From NCBI GenBank assembly GCA_030064795.1, contig JASJEI010000276.1, positions 1 to 26,930 on the forward strand: a stretch of DNA of 26,930 bases, read 5' to 3'. Made by a program: the position numbers and the translations under genes. This stretch comes from Pleurocapsa sp. MO_226.B13. Its GTDB lineage: Bacteria > Cyanobacteriota > Cyanobacteriia > Cyanobacteriales > Xenococcaceae. Numbering within the stretch: position 1 is the first letter of the stretch; each line of letters starts with the position of its first letter. The notes under the pieces are model-generated. The model was not told the DNA's origin and searched no databases. It worked only from the letters and a program-made list of their open reading frames with translations. This document shows, piece after piece, positions 6,926 through 13,580 of this stretch.

Positions 6926-8740
6926 TTAAATAATCTCTCCTGTTTCCTGTAGAGAATGCAGACGTTGATAAATACCGCCTTGATTTAACAACTCCTCGTG
7001 ATTACCTGTTTCGATAATTTTTCCTGCATCGAGAACCACAATCAGATCGGCTTCGCGAATCGTACTGAGGCGGTGAGCGATAATCAGGGTAGTACGTGTA
7101 CCCAAGATTGACTTCATCGCCAACTGAATCGATCGCTCTGATTCATAGTCTAAGCTAGAAGTTGCCTCATCAAAGATCAAGATATCGGGATCGACAACCA
7201 AGGCTCTAGCAATACCCAAACGCTGTTTTTGTCCGCCAGAAAGTCTGACTCCTCGCTCTCCAACTATGGTTAGATAGCCATTGGGTAGTTCGTGAATAAA
7301 TTCATCAACTCTGGCTATACGACAGGCTTGGATGACTTGTTCTCGTTCTACATGAGGATTACCGTAGGTAAGGTTATCCCAAACCGTACCGTTAAAGATA
7401 TCAACATCCTGGTGAACGATCGCCAACCGACGACGATAGCGAGCGATGTCCAAACTATTAATGTTTTCGCCATCAACCTTGATTGCCCCTTGTTGGGGTT
7501 CAAAATAACGAAAGAGTAATTTAACCAAAGTAGATTTACCCGAACCAGAACGACCTACTAGAGCAACGGTTTGATAGGGTTCTACCAAAAGGTTGATATC
7601 TCGCAGGATCGGACGCTGCGGATCGTAACCAAAGCTAAGATGGCTAAACTCTAATTTACCTGTAAACTTATAAGGATTGTCTTTGACATCTTCTAAGACC
7701 AAACTAGCAGCATCTGCCCCAGAATCAAGCTGCATAAAGTCGTGTAACCTCGTCATAGAAGCATAGCGACGGGCAAAGGTTTCTGCCAGCATACTAATGG
7801 GTTCTAGCTCTGCATAAGCCATACTAGAGACTGTCAGGGTAGTAATAAAATGACCTAGGGTAATATTGCCCCTAACGGTAGAAATTAGGGTAAATAGCAA
7901 AATTAAAAAGACACAGGTTTGAATGACGGTGCGCGACCAAGTAATTAAATTAACATAGCCTCTATGGATGCGATAGGTAACGTATCTAAACTCCCGTTCA
8001 AATCTTTGTTGTTGTCGGCGATATTCTTGGGCTTCGGTGGCAAAAGACTTAACGGTTTTAATGTTGGTAATGATTTCTGAGGTACGGCTTTCGGTATTTT
8101 CCTGATGCTTTTCTAGCAATCCTTCTTTCTGGATTAAGATCCGCAGGTGTTTTAAGCTAAATCCCAAAATCAAAATAAAAGAAATCAAAAAAGCGATCGC
8201 AATTCCAGGTTCGATAAACAAAATCATCACAAATATCCCCAAAATCCGAGCCAGTTTGGGTATTAGTTGTCCTGAAATTTCGGGATAAGACCAAGTGTGA
8301 TTTTCAATTCCTCTGGCGATTCTACCAGCAATTCGCCCAGGATTATTCTCATCGTAGTAGCCCAAGGGTAAAGTGAGAATTTTGCCGACTACCTTACTAA
8401 AGTTATCTCTTCTGGCTTTAAGAGCAATCGCCCAGTGATGCCAGACTCCAATCCAAGGCTGGATCGGCGAGCGTACTACCGTAACGATAAAGACTATCCC
8501 CAGCAAGACACTCAAAGATAACCATTTTCCTTGAGGAAAGTTACCAAGGTTTTGGACTGTAACGATTAAACTCGCTATAAAAGCATCCAAAGGTTGATTG
8601 GACAGTACATTGAGAATTTGCCCAATACAGTAGGGAACAATCAGATCGATAATTTCAAATAAACTAGAAGCAGCAATGCTAAAGATAGCGATCGCTCTAT
8701 ACTTACTAAAATAACCAACAATATCACGAAAAGAAGACAT
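6926..8740 (-). CDS. ABC exporter, fused transmembrane and ATPase domains
   Basis: A half-transporter of 604 residues from the ATG at 8740 (MSSFRDIVGYFSKY). An upstream in-frame ATG at 8821 would add 27 residues encoded by low-complexity purine-rich repeat DNA and is unlikely to be used. Residues ~15-340 form a six-helix exporter membrane domain. The nucleotide-binding domain has Walker A (GRSGSGKST, near 395), Q-loop region, signature LSGGQKQR near 500, Walker B ILIFDEATSSLD near 520 and the H-loop AHRLST near 555. It probably works as a homodimer in the inner membrane to export a lipid, drug or peptide; nothing in the sequence fixes the substrate and no partner gene is adjacent. The ATPase class call is certain. 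Confidence 0.93.
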   Translation of the reverse strand: MSSFRDIVGYFSKYRAIAIFSIAASSLFEIIDLIVPYCIGQILNVLSNQPLDAFIASLIVTVQNLGNFPQGKWLSLSVLLGIVFIVTVVRSPIQPWIGVWHHWAIALKARRDNFSKVVGKILTLPLGYYDENNPGRIAGRIARGIENHTWSYPEISGQLIPKLARILGIFVMILFIEPGIAIAFLISFILILGFSLKHLRILIQKEGLLEKHQENTESRTSEIITNIKTVKSFATEAQEYRRQQQRFEREFRYVTYRIHRGYVNLITWSRTVIQTCVFLILLFTLISTVRGNITLGHFITTLTVSSMAYAELEPISMLAETFARRYASMTRLHDFMQLDSGADAASLVLEDVKDNPYKFTGKLEFSHLSFGYDPQRPILRDINLLVEPYQTVALVGRSGSGKSTLVKLLFRYFEPQQGAIKVDGENINSLDIARYRRRLAIVHQDVDIFNGTVWDNLTYGNPHVEREQVIQACRIARVDEFIHELPNGYLTIVGERGVRLSGGQKQRLGIARALVVDPDILIFDEATSSLDYESERSIQLAMKSILGTRTTLIIAHRLSTIREADLIVVLDAGKIIETGNHEELLNQGGIYQRLHSLQETGEII

Positions 8741-9005
8741 TTTTTTCAGGAGCAAGGAGACACGAATGAGGAAGATGGGTGAGGCAGAGGAGGCAGGGGG
8801 ATCAGGGGGAGAAACTTCCACTAAGCACTAACAACCAATGACTAACGACTAACCGAAACTCGGAAAAAGTTGTAATTGTCGATTATTTATTCTCAATTGT
8901 GCATTTTTTTTTCTAAATTGCTTAACCCAGAGGCGAAAAAACTGCTTAGATATATAGATGCGCTTTAAACGTCTAACTAAACTAATCTCATAAATTAAAT
9001 ATCTA

Positions 9006-10271
9006 ATGTCTTCTAATTCCACTATAACTATTCCTAACTTGTATCGCTCGGTTCTTGATAATGGCATCACTTTAATTATCGTCGAAAATCAAGCAGCAGA
9101 TATCATTTCAGGTCGTTTCTTTTTTAAGCAGGCGGGGACAATTGCCGAAACATCAGAGCAAGCAGGATTAGCTCATTTAGTTTCGGCGGTAATTACTAAA
9201 GGCACAGAAAGACTGTCCGCATTAGAGATTGCCCAAATAGTAGAGTCTATTGGTGCGGGGTTGGGTGCAGATGCTTCGACTGACTATTTTTCTTTGAGTT
9301 TAAAAACCGTATCTGCCGATTTTCCTGTGATGTTAAAACTTTTAGCGGAGATCGTGCGATCGCCTACTTTTCCCGAATCAGAAGTAGAATTGGAGCGGAA
9401 GCTGACTTTACAAGCCATCAAATCGCAAAAAGAACAGCCTTTTAATGTCGCTTTTAACCAGCTACGTCAGCAGATGTATCCCCAACATCCTTACGGAATT
9501 TCGGTTTTGGGTACGGAAACCAGCGTGGCTAATTTAACTCGTCAAGATCTCCAGCAAGATCACCAAACCTATTTTCGTCCAGATCGATTAGTCATTAGCC
9601 TGTCTGGGCGCATCACTAAAGAGCAAGGGAGCGATTTAATTTCCCAAGTCTTTGGTGACTGGCAAAATCCCAGTCAACCTTGTCCTAATTCTTCGTTAGT
9701 TTCTCCTCTCAAGAATCCTTCAAGAGCAGAAATTATTCAAGATACCCAACAATCAATTGTCATGCTTGGTTATTTGGGAACCAAAGTAAGTCACCAAGAC
9801 TATTCTGTTTTGAAACTCATTAGTACCTACCTTGGTAATGGACTTTCTAGTCGTTTATTTGTCGAATTGCGGGAAAAACGCGGATTAGCTTACGATGTTT
9901 CGGCATTTTTTCCCACTCGCCTGGATATTGCACCTTTTGTTACCTATATGGGTACAGCACCCGCTAACACAGAAATTGCCATTGAAGGTTTGAGTACCGA
10001 AGTACGACGTTTAACCAAAGAAACTCTAAGCGCAGAAGAGTTGCAGGGAGCAAAAAACAAACTTTTGGGGCAATATGCTCTGGGGAAACAAACTAATGGC
10101 GAAATTGCTCAAACTTACGGTTGGTACGAAACTTTAGGTTTAGGAGTAGAATTCGATCGCGATTTTCAAGCTGCTATTCCTCCCATTACCCCAGAAATGG
10201 TTCGAGAAGTAGCTAATAAATATCTCAGCCAGCCTTATATTTCTCTAGTTAAACCATTAGCTTTCAATTGA
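9006..10271 (+). CDS. M16 peptidase family protein, non-catalytic (zinc site lost)
   Basis: 421 residues with the two-domain M16 (pitrilysin/MPP-like) architecture. The N-terminal domain should carry the inverted zinc motif HxxEH, but here it reads HLVSA (57-61), so the catalytic Glu and second His are gone. The downstream ligand region reads ERKLTLQAI, with Gln where a Glu is expected. The C-terminal domain keeps the conserved LREKRGLAYDVSAFF substrate-contact motif. Such subunits normally pair with an active M16 subunit (compare alpha/beta-MPP), often encoded next door. No active partner is in this window. No signal peptide is visible. The ATG at 9006 has only a weak upstream purine context. 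A decayed copy of this gene's 3' end lies ~0.9 kb downstream (11151-11194). Confidence 0.88.
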   Translation: MSSNSTITIPNLYRSVLDNGITLIIVENQAADIISGRFFFKQAGTIAETSEQAGLAHLVSAVITKGTERLSALEIAQIVESIGAGLGADASTDYFSLSLKTVSADFPVMLKLLAEIVRSPTFPESEVELERKLTLQAIKSQKEQPFNVAFNQLRQQMYPQHPYGISVLGTETSVANLTRQDLQQDHQTYFRPDRLVISLSGRITKEQGSDLISQVFGDWQNPSQPCPNSSLVSPLKNPSRAEIIQDTQQSIVMLGYLGTKVSHQDYSVLKLISTYLGNGLSSRLFVELREKRGLAYDVSAFFPTRLDIAPFVTYMGTAPANTEIAIEGLSTEVRRLTKETLSAEELQGAKNKLLGQYALGKQTNGEIAQTYGWYETLGLGVEFDRDFQAAIPPITPEMVREVANKYLSQPYISLVKPLAFN

Positions 10272-10387
10272 TTATAGATGACTGACTTGGGGACTGGGGA
10301 AAAGTAACAACGAGCGAGGATTTTGAAAAACAATAAATCGATCCGAATTTGTCACTTTTTAAGTCTAAGCTAAGAGTAATCTTTCAG

Positions 10388-10427
10388 TTTGTATGTCATT
10401 AACTTATAGAATTTAATGACATACAAA
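10388..10427. promoter_or_regulatory. Perfect 15-bp hairpin overlapping a possible start codon
   Basis: TTTGTATGTCATTAA (10388-10402) and its exact reverse complement (10413-10427) flank a 10-base loop. The ATG at 10416, the first possible start of the LapA-domain gene, lies inside the right arm. As RNA this would sequester that start; as DNA it could be an operator or a remnant inverted repeat. No T tract follows, so it is not a standard terminator. Confidence 0.7.
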
Positions 10428-10892
10428 GAAAAAATAGATAACTCAGTTCCTCATTCGCTCAAAACTATGATTGTTATTGATTTTTTAATACTTTTTTTGA
10501 CTTGTTTGGCCCTGGCTCTTTTTAGTCTCGAAAATACTCAAGAAATAGCCATCAAAATTCTTCCGCAATTGGAAATACAAGTCCATTTAGCAGTGGCATT
10601 AATTGTTTCTCTAGGAATTGGGGCTACTTTAACAGGACTATATATTACCTGGGTGAAAATACGTACTCGTTTGCAGTTTAGGAGTCAAGCTCGTCAAATT
10701 AAAGAGCGAGAACAACAGATTCAGCAATTAAAAGAAGATATGAAATCTCGCCAAGCTGAACTTGAATTATTACGTCAAGAAAAAGAAAACTTTAGCTCGG
10801 AATTTGAATCTGTAGATAGTAATGAAGATATAGTCAACGATCGGGAGCAATCTGACAATACTAGTTTAGTAACCCCAGTAGAAGCAAACTAA
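10416..10892 (+). CDS. LapA domain-containing (DUF1049) membrane protein
   Basis: 158 residues from ATG at 10416. A second candidate ATG at 10467 (MIVIDFLILFL) would give 141 residues and puts the start right before the first membrane helix, as is usual in the family. Two transmembrane helices (residues ~18-38 and ~60-80) enclose the typical FSLENTQEIAIKIL segment. A long basic/acidic coiled coil follows (about 90-130, rich in Gln, Glu, Lys) and then an acidic tail. LapA (YciM-associated LapA in E. coli) helps control LPS synthesis; cyanobacterial relatives are uncharacterised. The 15-bp hairpin over the first ATG argues for the second start or for regulated initiation. Family assignment is good; the start is uncertain. 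Confidence 0.75.
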   Translation: MTYKEKIDNSVPHSLKTMIVIDFLILFLTCLALALFSLENTQEIAIKILPQLEIQVHLAVALIVSLGIGATLTGLYITWVKIRTRLQFRSQARQIKEREQQIQQLKEDMKSRQAELELLRQEKENFSSEFESVDSNEDIVNDREQSDNTSLVTPVEAN

Positions 10893-10930
10893 GTAGTTTC
10901 ATATCAGAAATCGAATTTTGAGCTTTGTGT

Positions 10931-10936
10931 TATAAT
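10931..10936 (+). promoter_or_regulatory. Possible -10 box TATAAT before the 40-codon ORF
   Basis: A consensus -10 hexamer lies 30 bases before the ATG at 10966. No good -35 hexamer sits 16-18 bases upstream. It is embedded in a small inverted repeat (CGAATT at 10912-10917, AATTCG at 10934-10939). If used, the transcript would run about 330 bases to the terminator at 11236-11269. Confidence 0.35.
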
Positions 10937-10965
10937 TCGCCCTCGAAAGTATCAAAGGCTAAATA

Positions 10966-11088
10966 ATGAATTCTACTTCTATCACCCCAGAAACGATTCA
11001 AGAAATAAGTAGATCCACGCTAATTAAACGTAAACTAAATTATGTTTGTGATTTTTGCAAAGAGCCATTGCAAGTAGTATATTTCTAA
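10966..11088 (+). CDS. Possible 40-residue protein with one CxxC knuckle, or a gene fragment
   Basis: An ATG-to-TAA frame of 40 codons. The predicted peptide is polar and basic at the start (ITPETIQEISRSTLIKRK) and ends NYVCDFCKEPLQVVYF. The CDFC motif looks like half of a zinc ribbon or HNH-type zinc knuckle, cut off before the second CxxC. A TATAAT box lies upstream and a terminator downstream, but no Shine-Dalgarno is visible. It sits in a mosaic of duplicated DNA, so a 5' fragment of a longer zinc-binding protein is as likely as a genuine small protein. I do not recognise the family. Confidence 0.3.
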   Translation: MNSTSITPETIQEISRSTLIKRKLNYVCDFCKEPLQVVYF

Positions 11089-11150
11089 ACCAATGACCCT
11101 AAAGGGTCTACTACAAACTTTCTACAAACTTTATTTAGATGGAGATACTT

Positions 11151-11194
11151 AACTAGTAAACATCTCAGCCAGCCTTAAATCTCTCTAGTTAAAC
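11151..11194 (+). pseudogene. Decayed copy of the M16 peptidase gene 3' end
   Basis: 39 of 44 bases match 10211-10254, which encode ANKYLSQPYISLVKP at the C-terminus of the M16 homologue. The aligned frame here reads SKHLSQP, then a TAA stop where the parent has TAT (Tyr), then ISLVKL. It is too short and broken to function, and points to a past local duplication or deletion. Confidence 0.75.
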
Positions 11195-11235
11195 TAAAAA
11201 AGAAATGAAACCAGATCTGGTTTGAGAAAATCTAG

Positions 11236-11269
11236 AAACTGCAAAGTATTACCTACTCTGCGGTTTTTT
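11236..11269 (+). terminator. Rho-independent terminator
   Basis: AAACTGCAAAGTA (11236-11248) pairs with TACTCTGCGGTTT (11254-11266) over 13 positions with one mismatch and one G-U, around a 5-base TTACC loop. The T run spans 11264-11269. It would end a plus-strand transcript from the LapA-type gene or from the small ORF at 10966. Confidence 0.8.
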
Positions 11270-11359
11270 ACGTTAAATTACCTAGGTCAAAATGATAAAT
11301 GCTTAACGATAAATGGGAACTATAGCTATAGATAGATAATAGTTTTTACATAGATCGTC

Positions 11360-12940
11360 ATGAGCAAGCTACAAAATTTTACTTTGACCACGGCTATTTC
11401 CATATTAGGTTTGAGTACGATCAATATTACTAATGCTGATGCCTCAGCTTTAGCTAACAAACTCAAGCTTGTGACTTTGGCTCAAAGCGATCGCGCTACA
11501 GCAGAATTATTACCAAATAATACAGATTATATCTCTACAATAACCAAAGCCGATCGCGATCGAATTGCTCAAAACGATTCTGTTGAAACTGGAGATGAAA
11601 TGATCGATGCCTTACAAGAAAGGCAAGAGAAAATAGAGAATTTAAAAGAACTAAAAAATCTACAAGAACAGCTAGATAATACAAATTTAAATAATAAAAA
11701 GCTAGAAGCTCTACAACAGACAGAACTAAACATTACCAATCTAGAAGAATTACAAGAGTTAGAAGCAATTATTAATAATGGCAATCTAGATAATGCAGAG
11801 ATACTGGATACTTTACAAGACCAAGGCTTTAATATTGAAAATATAGAAAAACTTCAGAAAATTCAAACAATACTAAATGCTGATAAATCGGCAATTTCTG
11901 AGTCATCGGACTCATCGAGACTATCGGCAACAATGGCATTTAGAATGTTGACAATCGGTATACCAGCTACTATCTTAGTGTTTCTTGTGGGAATGCCATT
12001 TGTTAAGGGAATTGCTGGTGTATTCAAAGACAATATAGATGAAAAATTTGGTAAGCCAAAAGTACCTGACGGCTCGATCGCGCTACATAATAAGGCTCTA
12101 AAAGAAATTACTCTAATTGGGAACAAAGCCGAAAGAATTAATGATGATAAATTTGGCAATGAAGAATTTATACTACTTATACAAATAAAAATCGACATCG
12201 CCAAAAAAACAGAAGGTTATCCAGAACTTAGCTATAGAATTGAACTGTTAAAAGCTGCAATTATTGCTCAAAAAAGTTTCCTCAAATTAGAATCAACTGA
12301 GTTACGCTATCGCAGTCGCAAGCAACAGGAATTTTATCAGTATGTTGCCGAGAATCTGGAAGAAGATATCGATAAAGAAGCTTTTGCTAAAAAAGTCAAA
12401 AAGAAACAAATCGAAGTTTTACCTTTAATTACTACCGATGAAGGTAGAGACGCAATTGAATCTTATGTTAAAGAAATTAAGAATATCAGTCAATACGATT
12501 TAGGTTTGAAGTTATTAACATTATTTAAACAATACGATCTAAAAGATTTTTCGATTCTCAAAAAGGTTTCAGATGTGGTCGAGAGCCTACAAGGGCAAGA
12601 TTTATTATCGCCTAAAAATTTAGTATCTCTAGTTCTAGAAAACTACGAAGCTTTTGAAAAACTGACTCCAATTTTAGGTATTTCTGAAGCAGAAAGTTCT
12701 CCTACTACCTATGCCAGAATTTTACAGGTAATTGGCTTAGAGAATCGTCATGGCAAGGCATATCTTCAATTTGAACAGTTGGTACAACTTCTGAAAACCT
12801 GGGAAAAACCTGATAAAACTATCAAAATGGTTAGAGAAGAATATACCTCTAATAAATATCAAATTCCTTCAGAATTCGAGCAAGAAATACCAGGTATTGA
12901 TATTTATCGGAAATATGCTAAATATTTACCCGATTTGTAA
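11360..12940 (+). CDS. Membrane protein with 34-residue repeats, unrecognised
   Basis: 526 residues that I cannot assign to a family. Residues 1-29 look like a signal peptide or N-terminal anchor (ending NADASA). A polar stretch leads to degenerate tandem repeats: half a unit at 80-91 (MIDALQERQEK), then I-x-N-L-x-E-L... units at 92-124 and 125-158 (33 and 34 residues), and a partial unit at 159-173. Leucine spacing suggests helical hairpins. One transmembrane helix lies at ~192-216 (MAFRMLTIGIPATILVFLVGMPFVK). The remaining ~300 residues are a soluble, helix-rich, Lys/Glu-rich domain. If the first segment is cleaved, the repeats face the periplasm or lumen and the C-terminal domain the cytosol. 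It meets a small secreted-protein gene tail to tail, 6 bases away. The open frame is certainly coding; the function is unknown. Confidence 0.85.
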   Translation: MSKLQNFTLTTAISILGLSTINITNADASALANKLKLVTLAQSDRATAELLPNNTDYISTITKADRDRIAQNDSVETGDEMIDALQERQEKIENLKELKNLQEQLDNTNLNNKKLEALQQTELNITNLEELQELEAIINNGNLDNAEILDTLQDQGFNIENIEKLQKIQTILNADKSAISESSDSSRLSATMAFRMLTIGIPATILVFLVGMPFVKGIAGVFKDNIDEKFGKPKVPDGSIALHNKALKEITLIGNKAERINDDKFGNEEFILLIQIKIDIAKKTEGYPELSYRIELLKAAIIAQKSFLKLESTELRYRSRKQQEFYQYVAENLEEDIDKEAFAKKVKKKQIEVLPLITTDEGRDAIESYVKEIKNISQYDLGLKLLTLFKQYDLKDFSILKKVSDVVESLQGQDLLSPKNLVSLVLENYEAFEKLTPILGISEAESSPTTYARILQVIGLENRHGKAYLQFEQLVQLLKTWEKPDKTIKMVREEYTSNKYQIPSEFEQEIPGIDIYRKYAKYLPDL

Positions 12941-12946
12941 TTTCTA

Positions 12947-13309
12947 TCAATTATCCAGCAGATCTGAATCCAGATGCAATTCATATTGAAAATTACCCCT
13001 GCCAAAATCGTCAGGTGGCTGTAGTTGATTCATTTGTTCGATTAATTCTGGATCGATCCGCAGCAAATCATCATTTAAATAGCGTTCTGGATTGTTAAAA
13101 ATTGCTATTTCTCGTTCAAAGTCTTCTCTTCCTGCTTGGAAAAATCTTTCAGATTGAGTTGGTGAAAATAACCCATTCAGCACACTTGTAGGTACATTAA
13201 CATTACTCTGGGCATTGGCTGTTTTGATAGCAGCAAAAATGACAATTGCGATCGCCACTAACAAAGAATTAAACCAGTTAAAAACAAAGTGTGTACTATT
13301 ACTTTTCAT
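12947..13309 (-). CDS. Small secreted protein, unrecognised
   Basis: 120 residues from the ATG at 13309. An earlier in-frame ATG at 13321 overlaps a Shine-Dalgarno-like GGAGG that sits ~8 bases before the chosen ATG, so the ribosome site itself selects MKSNSTHF. An N-terminal hydrophobic segment (FNSLLVAIAIVIFAAIKTANA) ending in ANA is a signal peptide. The mature ~85 residues are acidic and carry PTSVLNGLFSPTQSERFFQAGREDFEREIAIF, reminiscent of short cyanobacterial exported proteins, but I know no function. It is convergent with the repeat-containing membrane protein. Nested palindromic repeats lie upstream. Confidence 0.75.
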   Translation of the reverse strand: MKSNSTHFVFNWFNSLLVAIAIVIFAAIKTANAQSNVNVPTSVLNGLFSPTQSERFFQAGREDFEREIAIFNNPERYLNDDLLRIDPELIEQMNQLQPPDDFGRGNFQYELHLDSDLLDN

Positions 13310-13441
13310 CTTGCCCTCCATTAGTGTGGAATGGCTGTTCTACTTTTTATTATAGAAAATTTTTGGAGGCTTAATGAAGGCAGGAGGCAGGGGAAGATAG
13401 GGGAGATAGGAAAGAAGAACTCCCGTACAGACATCCCGTAC

Positions 13442-13461
13442 AGACAAGGCATGCCTTGTCT
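13442..13461. repeat. Palindrome AGACAAGGC-AT-GCCTTGTCT
   Basis: A perfect 20-base palindrome with 9-bp arms. It is preceded by a repeated CCCGTACAGACA motif (twice within 13422-13446). The same arms, split by a 23-base module, occur at 4317-4359. Confidence 0.9.
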
Positions 13462-13466
13462 CTCCT

Positions 13467-13517
13467 GTAAGGGCGAACGGCGACGCGAAGCTAATCCTTT
13501 AGGGCGTTCGCCCTTAC
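13467..13517. repeat. 13-bp inverted repeat carrying the 23-base module
   Basis: GTAAGGGCGAACG (13467-13479) and CGTTCGCCCTTAC (13505-13517) are perfect inverted arms. The interior (13482-13504) is identical to the module at 4329-4351. The arms are a longer version of the GGGCGAACA palindrome seen at 6898 and 15859. Confidence 0.9.
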
Positions 13518-13539
13518 TCCAAACTCAAATCAAGCGATG

Positions 13540-13580
13540 CCTATATGCGAAGCGGTATCCTTTAGGACGGCTAGCTACGC
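13540..13580. repeat. Variant module overlapping the 3' end of the permease gene
   Basis: GCGAAGCGGTATCCTTTAGG here differs from the module GCGAAGCTAATCCTTTAGG by a few central bases. It is followed by CTAGCTACGC and a HIP1-like GCGATCGC. The stop codon and last residues of the permease gene (NESAIA) are encoded by this repeat-like sequence. Confidence 0.7.

Larger units (their letters stand above)
10893..11359. other. Mosaic intergenic region with gene remnant, small ORF and terminator
   Basis: 467 bases between the LapA-type gene and the repeat-containing membrane protein gene. In order it holds a TATAAT box (10931-10936), a 40-codon ORF (10966-11088), the palindrome GACCCT-AA-AGGGTC (11095-11108), a perfect tandem 11-base duplication of CTACAAACTTT (11111-11132), a decayed copy of the M16 gene 3' end (11151-11194), the 16-base palindrome AAACCAGATCTGGTTT (11208-11223), an intrinsic terminator (11236-11269), and the palindrome CTATAGCTATAG (11320-11331). 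Confidence 0.75.

Noticed and set aside
8741..8821. Upstream start for the ABC exporter
   Set aside because: The extra 27 residues come from purine-rich low-complexity repeat DNA, and the family normally starts near MSSF.
8849..9070. Minus-strand 73-codon frame
   Set aside because: It overlaps the start of the well-supported M16 gene on the other strand and has no motif or ribosome site.
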